In this document: positions 6,939-14,497 of the stretch, piece by piece
Layout of the letters: every line of letters begins with the position of its first letter
Position numbering within the stretch: the first letter of the stretch is position 1
Translations under genes and position numbers: made by a program
NCBI GenBank assembly: GCA_963808455.1
Contig: CAWEHT010000392.1
Coordinates: 1-19,242, forward strand
Source of the DNA: CAWEHT01 sp963808455
GTDB taxonomy: Bacteria; Chloroflexota; Anaerolineae; CG2-30-64-16
Reading direction: 5' to 3'
DNA length: 19,242 nucleotides
Notes under the pieces: model-generated
Told to the model about the DNA's origin: nothing
Database searches by the model: none
Seen by the model: the letters and a program-made list of their open reading frames with translations, nothing else

Positions 6939-9389
6939 ATGCCGTCGAATGCATGCTCCGTCATCGGCCGGAACGCGCCGCGTGTCGACGTGCCGGCCAA
7001 GGTAACGGGCCAAGGCGCTCTATCCGGGCGACATTGCCATGCCCGGCATGCTGTTCATGGCGACCCTTTTTGCCGGGCGCCCGCACGTGGTGCGGGCCAT
7101 CGACACGGCGGCCGCCGGGGCCGCCCCGGGCGTCGTGGCCACCTTCACGGCCGGGGATGTGCCTGTCAACGAATACGGGCTCCAGGTGCGCGACCAGCCG
7201 GTCTTGTGCGGGCCAGGGTCGGCCAAGCCCGGCAGCGACGTCGTGCGGTTCGTGGGCGACCAGGTGGCCCTGGTGGTGGCCGAGACGGAAGCGCAGGCGC
7301 TCGCGGGCGCTGGGAATGATCCGGATCGAATGGGAAGACTTGCCGCTGGTGCTCGACCCGGAAGCGGCCATGCAGCCCGGGGCGTGCCAGCTCCATCCGG
7401 ATGCGCCCGGCAATATCACCTACCAGTATCGCATCCGCAAGGGAGACGCCGCGGCCGCGCTCGGCGCAGGCGGCCGATGTCGTGGTGGAAGGCGTCTATG
7501 AGACACCGGTGCAGGAGCATGCCTATCTCCAGCCGGAAGCCGGCATCGCCTATCTCGACGCCGAGGGCCGGATCACCGTCGAGGTGGCCGGGCAGTGGAC
7601 GCACGTGGACGCCGAGCAGATCGCGGACGCCCTGGATTTGCCCAAGGAGCAGGTGCGGGTGATCTACCCGGCCATCGGCGGCGCGTTCGGGGGCCGCGAA
7701 GATATGTCGGTCCAGATCACGCTGGCGCTCTGCGGCTGGCGGCTGGCGCAGCGCGGCATCAGGCGGCCCGTGCGCACCCAGTGGAGCCGGGAAGAATCCA
7801 TCGTCGGCCACGGCAAGCGGCACGCGATGAAGATCCGGACGCGCTGGGGCGCCAGGCGTGATGGGACGTTGGTGGCGGCCGAGGTGAACGTGATCGCCGA
7901 CGGCGGCGCCTATGGTTACACCAGCAACAAGGTGCTTGGGAACACCACCCTGACGTGCACAGGGCCGTATGAGATCCCACACGTGGCCGTGGACACCTAT
8001 GCCATCTACACCAACAACGTGCCTGGGGCGGCCTTCCGCGGCTTTGGCGGGCCGCAGGGCCATTTCGCCGCCGAGAGCCAGATGGACAGGCTCGCCGAGG
8101 CGCTGGACATGGACCCGGTCGAGCTGCGCTTGAAAAACATCCTGACCGGCGAAAAGCTGCTGACGGTGGGCACGCCGATCCCGGGCGGCGTGGGGCTGAC
8201 CCAGACGGTGCTGGCGGCCGCCCGGGCGGCCGGATGGACCCAGGGGGAGGACGGCCGCTGGCACAAGCCTGCCATCACGAGCACACCACCCGATGTCACC
8301 CTGAGCGAGTATGCCACACAACCTTCCGAACAAGACCTGTCCAGCGATGGGTCCGTTCTGCCGGCGCCGGCCGAAACGGATGCTTCGCTGGCCCCACGCC
8401 GCGGCCACGGTCGTCCCTCCGACCCGCTCAGCATGACAATGGACGGGTCTCAGGCCGCTGCCGGGGATTCTCGTTCGACGATCCGCCGCGGCATTGGCTT
8501 CGCCTGCGGCTTCAAGAATGTGGGCTTCAGCTTTGGCTATCAGGAACACAGCTACGCGCGCGTCGAGCTGCGCGGCGCGGCAGCTATCGAGCGGGCGGTT
8601 GTCTATTACGCCGGCGCCGACGTAGGCCAGGGCAACCACACGGTCGTGGCCCAGGTGGCCGCCGAAAGCCTGGGCGTGCCCTTCGGGTGTGTGCAGGTGG
8701 TGGCCTCCGACACGGCGCAGATGGGCGATGCAGGCAGCGCCTCGGCTTCGCGCCTGACGTACATGTCGGGCAACGCCGTGCGCGGCGCGGCCGAGCGGGC
8801 CCTGGTTGCGTGGCGCGCCGAAGAGCGCCCCGCCGTTGGGGAGTACGTCTATCTGGCGCCCAAGACCACCAGGATGGACCACGATACCGGCTATGGGATG
8901 CCGAACTTCGCCTACGGCTACGCGGCACAGGCCGTTCAGGTTGCCGTGGACACGGAGACGGGCCAGGTGCACATCGAGCGCTTCATCTGCGCCGACGACG
9001 TCGGCCAGGCCATCAACCCGCAGCAGGTGACCGGCCAGATCGAGGGTGCCGTCGTACAGGCGCTCGGCTACACGCTGCTGGAGAACTTCAAGACCCGAGA
9101 AGGCCAGGTCCTCACCGACCGCCTGAGCACTTACCTGATCCCAACCGTCCTCGACGTGCCGGAGCGGCTCGAATCCATCATCGTCGAAGTGCCCGACCCC
9201 AACGGTCCCTTCGGCGCGCGCGGGATGGGCGAAATGCCCTATCTGCCTGCGGCGGCGGCCGTGGCCAACGCCGTCTACGACGCCACCGGCGTGCGCTTCA
9301 GCGACTTCCCGCTGACGCCGGAACGCGTGTGGCAGGGTTTGCGAGACACTGATAGGCCGAAATCACCGCCAGCACCCAGGGCAGCGTGA
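6939..9389 (+). CDS. Xanthine dehydrogenase-type molybdopterin-binding subunit (three frameshifts, in-frame repeat insertion)
   Basis: The large catalytic subunit of a Mo hydroxylase, binding Mo-pterin and oxidising purines or aldehydes with water as oxygen source. Frame changes at about 7011, 7306 and 7463 (each one extra base) join VIGRNAPRVDVPAKVTG, KALYPGDIAMPGM, MIRIEWEDLPLVLDPEAAM and AQAADVVVEGVYETPVQEHAY. From 7464 on the gene is uninterrupted: GGAFGGREDM (Mo-cofactor loop), AAFRGFGGPQGHF, FSFGYQEHS, and the catalytic Glu region GARGMGEMPYLPAA. The RGFGGPQ loop is of the XDH type; the CO-dehydrogenase Cys loop (VAYRCSFR) is absent. Corrected length is about 815 residues, some 50 longer than usual. 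The excess is the stretch encoded by the palindromic element at 8294-8438. The last 92 bases overlap the PAP2 gene on the other strand. Confidence 0.85.
8294..8438. repeat. Palindromic interspersed element inside the molybdopterin subunit gene
   Basis: A 145-base element is bounded by TGTCACCCTGAGCG (8294-8307) and CGCTCAGCATGACA (8425-8438). These are imperfect inverted copies differing at two positions. An inner stem pairs CCAGCGA (8341-8347) with TCGCTGG (8385-8391) and TCCGTT (8352-8357) with AACGGA (8375-8380). The 12-mer ACGGATGCTTCG (8376-8387) recurs inverted at 11456-11467, and TGTCAnnCTGAG recurs at 11218, 11274 and 11334. The element is translated without a stop and adds about 48 low-complexity residues between GEDGRW and IRRGIGFACGF. 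No clear target-site duplication is seen. Confidence 0.75.
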
Positions 9390-9978
9390 TCGCGTAGGCC
9401 GCCAGGACGTCGCTGGGGTAGTGCACCTCGAGGTACATGCGGCTGGCGCCCACCAGCAAGATCCAGGCGGCTGCCGCGCAGTACAACCAAAAACGGTACC
9501 GCAGCGCGACGCGCCTGGCCAACAGGTAGGCCAGCGTGCCGTAGAGGGCTAGCGCGGCCTGGGAGTGGCCGCTGGGGAAACTATAGCCCAGCGCATGCAC
9601 GAGGGCCGGGTGCAGCGTGGGCCGGGCCCGCTCGAAGATCGCTTTGGCGGTCAGGTTGAGCGCAAAGGCGCCGGCCAGGGCCACGATTGGCGCCAGAGCG
9701 TCGGCGCGTGCGGTGCGCCACCACCCCAGCCCCAGCAGGAGCGCCAACGGGCCGGCGAAAGGCACCGCGGCGGAAGCCGTGATGGCCTCCATAACGCGTG
9801 TCAGGGCCGGAGATTCGACGGCGAACAGGGCGTTCAGGATGGCCTGATCGAACGAGAAGGCCTGGTGCAGATAGACTTCGCGCGCCAGGCCGGCAAAAGC
9901 GCCCAACGCGAGGCCGGCCACGAGCAGGCCGGCGATCAGTGGCCATCCAAGCTTCAGGCAGCCGCGCGACCACTTCAT
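9298..9978 (-). CDS. PAP2-family membrane phosphatase
   Basis: An integral membrane phosphatase of the PAP2/undecaprenyl-pyrophosphatase-like superfamily; such proteins dephosphorylate lipid phosphates such as phosphatidate or undecaprenyl diphosphate. The three-part active site is complete: KAIFERARP (KX6RP) near residue 110, FPSGHSQ near residue 133 and SRMYLEVHYPSD near residue 180. About five or six hydrophobic segments are visible, starting with residues 10-30. The 226 residues fit the family. The ATG overlaps the stop of the upstream FemAB-like gene (ATGA), indicating translational coupling. The 3' end overlaps the end of the Mo-subunit gene by 92 bases on the opposite strand, so the last 20 or so residues (after VISAYQCL) may be an extension beyond the usual fold. 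An envelope lipid carrier role is inferred from the neighbours. Confidence 0.88.
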   Translation of the reverse strand: MKWSRGCLKLGWPLIAGLLVAGLALGAFAGLAREVYLHQAFSFDQAILNALFAVESPALTRVMEAITASAAVPFAGPLALLLGLGWWRTARADALAPIVALAGAFALNLTAKAIFERARPTLHPALVHALGYSFPSGHSQAALALYGTLAYLLARRVALRYRFWLYCAAAAWILLVGASRMYLEVHYPSDVLAAYAITLPWVLAVISAYQCLANPATRVPASAGSR

Positions 9979-11124
9979 GCGGTTTCCTGCCGATCTGCAA
10001 AGGGCTCGTCTTGCGCCGGATCCGTCCGAGGGAGGCCAACTCGATGGCGCCGGCGAGCCGCATCGAGCAGGCGCGGCATGGCCACGCTATAGCACCAGTA
10101 GAGGAGCCGCCGCGCCGGGTAGTCGTAGGCGCCGATGCCCGGCACGAAATCCCCGCCGAATCCTTCCTTGAAGCGATAGACGCCCCACATGGGGTCGCTT
10201 TCGGCCAACGCGTCGGGCGCGCCCCACCAATCGTAGCGGGCGCAGCCCGCCGCCCTGGCCCAGCGCATGGCTGCCCACTGCAAGGCGTGATTCGGCATCG
10301 ACCCCCGCGAGCGCGCTGTGGACGCGCCGTAGAAGTACCAGGCCGTCGGCCCGAAGCGAAACAGGATGAGGCCCGCAACGGGCGTGCCCTCCACCTCGGC
10401 CAGCAGCAGGTGCGCGAGCCCGCGGGCGAGAAAGGGCTCCCAGATCGCCTGGTAGTAGGCGTAGGGGCGCACCAGGAAGCCGTCGCGGCCGCCGGTCTCC
10501 AGGTACATGATGTAGAAGGCCGGCAGGTCGGCGCCCGTGCCGGCGCGCACGGTCACCCCGCGGCGCTCGGCAAGCCGGATGTTGTAGCGCCACTTGGGCC
10601 GCATGGCGGCCAGCAGGGCATCCTCAGGCTGGCTCAGATCGCTGACCACCGTGTTGCGAAACTGGATCTGCTCGGCCGAGGGGCGCCACCCACGGCTCGT
10701 CAGGGCCTCACGCACTGCCTGAGCCCTCGCGTCGCCGCCCACATCCGGGTTGACCTTGACAAAGATGGCGCCGGCCCGGCGCGGCGTGGCTCTCCAGCGC
10801 GGCCAGGACGGACCCGGCCAGGGAGAGATCCGTCCAGTCGAGGATCGGGCCTCTTGGAACATAGGCCACAGCAGGGAGCAGGCCGGGCAACCCAAAGGGA
10901 GACCATGTGGTCCCCGGCAAGCCACCCAGCCGTCGCACCAACATCGCCGCGGCCGCGGCCGGGCGACCCTCGCGCGTCCACAGCCAGCGCACGGCGCGCC
11001 AGCCCGTCTGGGCCTTCGTTTCGCCCCACGCCCAGGATTGCAGGATGTGCGGGCAGGGCAGCTGCAACAGCGCAGCATCCCACGCCTGTGGGTCGCAGAT
11101 CTCGTTGAAGACCGGCTCGGCCAT
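9975..11124 (-). CDS. FemAB-like aminoacyl/peptidoglycan-bridge transferase (one frameshift)
   Basis: A FemABX-type protein with two GNAT-like folds. Characterised members use aminoacyl-tRNA to add amino acids to lipid II; related proteins act in envelope glycan or lipid modification. Visible family signatures: HILQSWAWGETKAQTGW (N-terminal), KWRYNIRLAERRGV, GGRDGFLVRPYAYY, MPNHALQWAAMRWA, YDWWGAPD and WGVYRFKEGFGGDFV. The N-terminal part and the rest lie in different frames, joined at about 10778 (one extra base in a GC run): ALESHAA continues as RAGAIFVKVNPDVGG. The start is taken at ATG 11124, which follows AAAGGA on the minus strand; the upstream in-frame alternative at 11169 lacks a clear ribosome site. 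Corrected length is about 382 residues. It is paralogous to the gene ending at 12518 and overlaps PAP2 by four bases. Confidence 0.82.
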
Positions 11125-11217
11125 GCCTGTCCTTTCCAGAGCCCCTGCCGATATTCGCGGCTCGGCCACGGCGAGGGGCTCCTGCTAAGCGCCCGTGAAG
11201 GAATAACTTCCCGAACC

Positions 11218-11345
11218 TGTCATCCTGAGTTTTCTATCGCGCCGAACGGGATGCGGCTACGCAAGCCCCCCAATGTCATGCTGAGTTTTCCATCCCGCCG
11301 GGCGGGATGCGTCTACGCAAGAAACTCCTGGACTGTCATTCTGAG
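11218..11345. repeat. Three tandem TGTCATnCTGAG repeat units
   Basis: TGTCATCCTGAG (11218), TGTCATGCTGAG (11274) and TGTCATTCTGAG (11334) are spaced 56 and 60 bases apart. The first two units continue alike: GTTTTCyATC..CGCCG..CGGGATGCGkCTACGCAA. They belong to the same family as the ends of the element at 8294-8438. Motifs of the type TGTCATTCTGAGCG...GAAGAATC occur as dispersed intergenic repeats in many bacteria. Confidence 0.7.
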
Positions 11346-11381
11346 CGGCCGTACCCACAAAGCCTGTCAACGGCGCGCCAC

Positions 11382-11514
11382 AGCGAAGAATCCGTATCGG
11401 GGGTTTCTAGGCAGGCCGACTCCCTGACCGCTCTTGACGAGCCGGCGTGGCAGGCCGAAGCATCCGTTCCGGGAGTCCCGCGACGGATTCTCCCCCTGCG
11501 GGGACTTCGTCGCT
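11382..11514. repeat. Large imperfect palindrome of the TGTCAnnCTGAG repeat family
   Basis: AGAATCCGT (11387-11395) pairs with ACGGATTCT (11483-11491); outside it AGCGAAG (11382-11388) matches CTTCGTCGCT (11505-11514) with a three-base insertion. Inside lies CGAAGCATCCGT (11456-11467), the inverse of a 12-mer in the element within the Mo-subunit gene. The whole could fold into a long hairpin in RNA downstream of the SDR gene. Confidence 0.55.
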
Positions 11515-11592
11515 GTGACCCTCCGCGGCGTGAGTCTTCTCGTCCACCCGCACGGGTACGGGCCAGGCCTGCACGTTCTCCAGGCAAGCTTA

Positions 11593-12369
11593 TCACTCCT
11601 CCGGCTTCGGCACCCCGGCAGTTTCCCCCCCGTTGACAGGCAAGATGGCACCGGTGATGTAGCTGGCTGCATCGCTGGCCAGGAAGACCACCAACGCGTT
11701 GACGTCATCCACCGTCCCCACTCGACGCAGGGGTATGCCGGCGACGATGCGCTCGACCATCGCGGGAGGAATTTCCCCCTCGCCGTACAGGCGTTCGACG
11801 CCGATGACACCCGGGACTATCGCGTTGACCCTAATGCGGTCGTGTGCGGCCTCCAGGGCCGCACAACGTGTCAGGCCGATGACGCCATGCTTCGCCGCCA
11901 CATACGCAGACATACCATGGCCATATCCCTGCAGACCGGCCGGGCTTGCTGTGTTGATGATGCTGCCACCTGCGCCGCGCATCGCACGCATTTCGTGCTT
12001 GAGAGAGTAGAAAACGCTGGCCAGGTTGAGTGCGATTGTGTCGGCGAAGGCCTGAGCGCTCAGCGTCTCGAGAGGTTCGAACGGGGGCATTCCGCCCGCG
12101 TTGTTGAAGGCAATGTCCAGGCGCGCGAACTCGCTTACCGTATACTCGATCAGGTGAGCGACCTGTGTCTCATCTGTCACGTCGGTCCGCATGAAGCGCG
12201 CCTCATGGCCCTGGGCACGGATAGCGCCGGCGACCTCCTCACCTCGTTCCGCCCGCCGGCCGGCCACGACGACGGCCGCGCCTGCTGCCGCGAGCGCCCG
12301 AGCCGCAGCCGCACCGATGCCCGACGTCGAGCCGGTTACGAGAGCAACCTTGCCGTCCAAAAGGCCCAT
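11593..12369 (-). CDS. Short-chain dehydrogenase/reductase (SDR)
   Basis: A classical NAD(P)-dependent oxidoreductase with a Rossmann fold, 258 residues. Visible: cofactor loop TGSTSGIG (about residues 13-20), VVVAGRRAE after the second strand (Arg there favours NADP), NNAGG near residue 90, active-site segment IINTASPAG followed by YVAAK (Tyr/Lys), and the C-terminal YITGAILPVNGG that is typical of the family. The Ser-Tyr spacing is one residue longer than usual. The start is ATG 12369, with AGGAG on the minus strand seven bases before it; the open frame continues further upstream to 12765 but only as the shadow of the neighbouring FemAB-like gene. The substrate cannot be told. It sits between two FemAB-like genes on the same strand. 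Confidence 0.88.
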   Translation of the reverse strand: MGLLDGKVALVTGSTSGIGAAAARALAAAGAAVVVAGRRAERGEEVAGAIRAQGHEARFMRTDVTDETQVAHLIEYTVSEFARLDIAFNNAGGMPPFEPLETLSAQAFADTIALNLASVFYSLKHEMRAMRGAGGSIINTASPAGLQGYGHGMSAYVAAKHGVIGLTRCAALEAAHDRIRVNAIVPGVIGVERLYGEGEIPPAMVERIVAGIPLRRVGTVDDVNALVVFLASDAASYITGAILPVNGGETAGVPKPEE

Positions 12370-12389
12370 CAGAGGCTCCTCCCCAGGAC

Positions 12390-12491
12390 AAACTCGCCCT
12401 TGATACCGATGCACGTGAGCCTTCAGCCTCGTCTTCAGCGCCGGCCTCTTCAGAAGGCTAAAGCTCGCCCTTGATGTCGATGCACGTGAGC
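12390..12491. repeat. 31-bp direct repeat upstream of the SDR gene
   Basis: Copies at 12390-12420 and 12461-12491 match at 28 of 31 positions (AAnCTCGCCCTTGAT, two differing bases, then CGATGCACGTGAGC), offset by 71 bases. An AGCCTTC/GAAGGCT inverted pair (12418-12424, 12453-12459) lies between. On the minus strand both copies read LTCIxIKGE, so they could be remnants of a duplicated coding start or a pair of operator-like sites in the SDR leader. Confidence 0.7.
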
Positions 12492-12517
12492 ATCGCCGGC
12501 GGGCATAGGGCCCCTGG

Positions 12518-13593
12518 CTACAGGGCCTCGGATCGGGGCTTCCGGTTGGACCAACGCAGCCCAAGCCGGTAGGCAGCGTAGCCGGGCGGCGAGAGCGGGA
12601 GATCCCAGGCGCCCGTAAAGCGCACCACCTGCCCCCCGAAGCCTTGTTTGAAGCGGTAGACCCCCCAAAGGCCTTCGTGGCCCCAGCTTTCAGGGTCTGC
12701 GAAGGCCTCTGGGCTGGCCCCGACTTCGTCGGGGATGCCCCACAGATCGTAATAAAGGCAGCCACGCGCCCTCGCCCACCGGATGGCGGCCCACTGCAGG
12801 GCGTGGTTGGGCATCAGGCTGCGACCGTCGGCGGCGGACGCGCCCCACATGTACCACGCGTGCGCGCCCAAGGCGAAGACGGCGATGGCCGCCAGCATCC
12901 GGCCCTCATGCTCGGCGATGAGCCACTCGGCCAGGCCGGCGGGCACGAAGAGCCGCGTGGCCGCCTCGTAGTAGTCCGGGCTGTGCACGGCAAATCCGTC
13001 GCGCTCCCCGTCCTGGCCAGCAGGCCCTGGATGCCTGGAAGATCGCCCGCGGTGCCGGGGCGCACACAGACGCCCTTCTTCTCGGCAAGGCGGATGTTAT
13101 AGCGCCACTTGGGCTTCATGCGCGCCAGCAGCGCCTCTTCGCCGGCGCTGAGATCGATCACGATCGTGCTGAGCGGCTGCACCCGCTGCACGCTCGGCCG
13201 GAAACCCAGGGCGCACAGTTGTGAGCCCAGCTCGGGCGCAGCGGGCAGGTCGGGCTCGATCTTGAGCACAGCAGCCCGCTGCCGCCGGCAAACGCGGCGT
13301 AGCTCTGCCAGCAAGGCGCCGGCCTGCGCGGCGTCCGCAAAATCGGCGAGCGGGCCTTTGGGGATATAGGCCAGGGCCTGGCCCCACGGCAGCCTGCGGA
13401 AAAGCACGCTGGCCCCGGCCACGATCGGGGCGCCGGGGCCGAGGCCCTCTGACACCACGGCCCGCCCCGCGTCCCAGCCGAATCCCTGCTTCAACCGGGC
13501 CCAGCGGCTGGTCTGCAAGATGTGACCGCTCGGGTGAGCGGCGACGAAGGCATCCCATGCCTCCTCGGTGGGCGACGGTCTGGTCTCGAGCAT
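12518..13593 (-). CDS. FemAB-like transferase, second copy (one frameshift)
   Basis: A second FemABX-family protein, clearly paralogous to the one at 9975-11124. Signatures: SGHILQTSRWARLKQGFGW near the N-terminus, KPKWRYNIRLAEKKGV near residue 155, LMPNHALQWAAIRWA, YYDLWGIPDE and WGVYRFKQGFGGQVV. The frame changes at a C4 run on the plus strand (13006-13009): the N-terminal part ends in LLARTG and continues as ERDGFAVHSPDYYEAA if one base is restored. Corrected length is about 358 residues. ATG 13593 has no ribosome-binding site; a consensus TATAAT ends only seven bases upstream, so leaderless translation is likely. It is the first gene of the minus-strand FemAB-SDR-FemAB-PAP2 series. Confidence 0.82.
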
Positions 13594-13600
13594 GGCAGCG

Positions 13601-13630
13601 ATTATACACTTGGCGGGGAAGGTCAGACAA
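13601..13630 (-). promoter_or_regulatory. Promoter of the FemAB-like gene, giving a leaderless transcript
   Basis: On the minus strand TTGTCT (13630-13625, 4/6 to TTGACA) is followed after 18 bases by a perfect TATAAT (13606-13601). The predicted transcription start lies at or within one or two bases of the ATG at 13593. Confidence 0.65.
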
Positions 13631-13649
13631 TATTGCTTCGGCGATGCGC

Positions 13650-13678
13650 TTGACGTGATGGCGGGCCTGGGTTACATT
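13650..13678 (+). promoter_or_regulatory. Divergent sigma70-type promoter for the nuclease-like/deaminase pair
   Basis: TTGACG (13650-13655) and TACATT (13673-13678) are separated by 17 bases, the optimal spacing. The predicted start near 13685 leaves a leader of about 48 bases to ATG 13733, which supports choosing that start over the upstream in-frame ones. Confidence 0.5.
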
Positions 13679-13732
13679 ATCGTACCGTGCCACGGCTGGA
13701 CCACATACATCTATCGATGGCAGGTTCAAGGG

Positions 13733-14473
13733 ATGCAAGGGTTCCTTATCTACGGTTGGCGCGAAGTGCTGGCGCGCATCTTCGCCGGTTGCGATGCACA
13801 ATCCGGGTTGACGCCCGAGTGGCTGGTCAACCCCGATACCGGCCGGCGGCTCAAGCTGGATTATCTGTATCCGGAGATCGGCGTGGCCGTCCGCTTTGTC
13901 GGCCTGGAAGGAACGGCGCGCAAGCGCCGCAAGAGTGATGATGAAGCGGCGGCGGACGAGGCCCGCGAGGATCAGCGGGCGGCCGTCTGCCTGGAGCACG
14001 GCATCGTGCTGTTGAGCATCAATCCCGACGGCGACCCACGCGAGGCCCTGCGCGCGATGGAGATGGGCCTGGCGCGGGCGACCTCGCGCATGGCGCTCGG
14101 CAAGTCGTCGGCGGCCGCCAAGCAGCGCGGGATGCGCCTGCTCAGCCAGGCAAGGCTCCATGCCGGCGAGTTCACCACGCGCCTCACCCGCCCGGAAGCT
14201 TTGCGGAACTACGCTGAATTATGGTGGGACCGCGAGGCGGCCCTGGTCGCCGAGGCCGGCAAGCCTATGGCGCCGGCCGGGACGGCCCCGCCGGGCCGTG
14301 CGCCGGCGCCCCGCTACGCGATCGGGATGGATGTCGTTCATGAGCGCTTCGGGCCAGGCCAGGTGACGGCGGTGCAGCCCGACGGTGACGACCTGGCCGT
14401 GACCGTCAGCTTCGCCGGCGCCGAGCGCACCTTCCTGGCCAGCCTGGTGGGGGCCAAGCTGCGAATCGGCTGA
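13733..14473 (+). CDS. Unrecognised protein: nuclease-like core plus PcrA/UvrD-tail-like domain
   Basis: About 246 residues from ATG 13733. Earlier in-frame starts (13568, 13658) lie upstream of or inside the predicted promoter. The N-terminal half reads LVNPDTGRRLKLDYLYPEIGVAV, then RFVGLEG, a charged helix, DQRAAVCLEHGIVLLSI. This is the order of elements in Vsr/DUF559-like PD-(D/E)XK proteins (D-Y-YP...A-[VI]-E-[FY]-DG...R...L...GI.vl.i), but the expected acidic residue after the second strand is Arg, so catalysis is doubtful. The C-terminal ~55 residues (GMDVVHERFGPGQVTAVQ...VSFAGAERTFL) resemble the Tudor-like tail of PcrA/UvrD helicases, which contacts RNA polymerase. It stops 24 bases before the deaminase and is probably co-transcribed. 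Function unknown. Confidence 0.7.
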   Translation: MQGFLIYGWREVLARIFAGCDAQSGLTPEWLVNPDTGRRLKLDYLYPEIGVAVRFVGLEGTARKRRKSDDEAAADEAREDQRAAVCLEHGIVLLSINPDGDPREALRAMEMGLARATSRMALGKSSAAAKQRGMRLLSQARLHAGEFTTRLTRPEALRNYAELWWDREAALVAEAGKPMAPAGTAPPGRAPAPRYAIGMDVVHERFGPGQVTAVQPDGDDLAVTVSFAGAERTFLASLVGAKLRIG

Positions 14474-14497
14474 TATTTCATTACCCAGAGGACAAAG

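Larger units (their letters stand above)
11125..11592. other. Gene-free stretch filled with interspersed repeats
   Basis: Roughly 470 bases between the FemAB-like gene and the dehydrogenase gene, both on the minus strand. I see no coding sequence. It holds three TGTCATnCTGAG units and a larger imperfect palindrome, described separately. Promoter elements for the FemAB-like gene were not convincing. Confidence 0.55.

Noticed and set aside
7416..8972. 518-residue open frame on the minus strand opposite the Mo-subunit gene
   Set aside because: It is a GC-driven shadow: the plus strand carries clear XDH motifs throughout, and the minus translation is rich in His/Arg/Gly without any recognisable domain.
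6939..9389. CO dehydrogenase large subunit (CoxL)
   Set aside because: The CODH active-site loop VAYRCSFR is absent; the corresponding region reads AAFRGFGGPQG, as in XDH-type enzymes.
12370..12765. N-terminal extension of the SDR protein (open frame starts at 12765)
   Set aside because: The stretch is the shadow of the FemAB-like gene; a normal SDR start with AGGAG is at 12369.
13568..13732. Upstream starts (13568, 13658) for the nuclease-like protein
   Set aside because: They lie inside the divergent FemAB-like gene or within the predicted promoter, and the added residues look non-coding.
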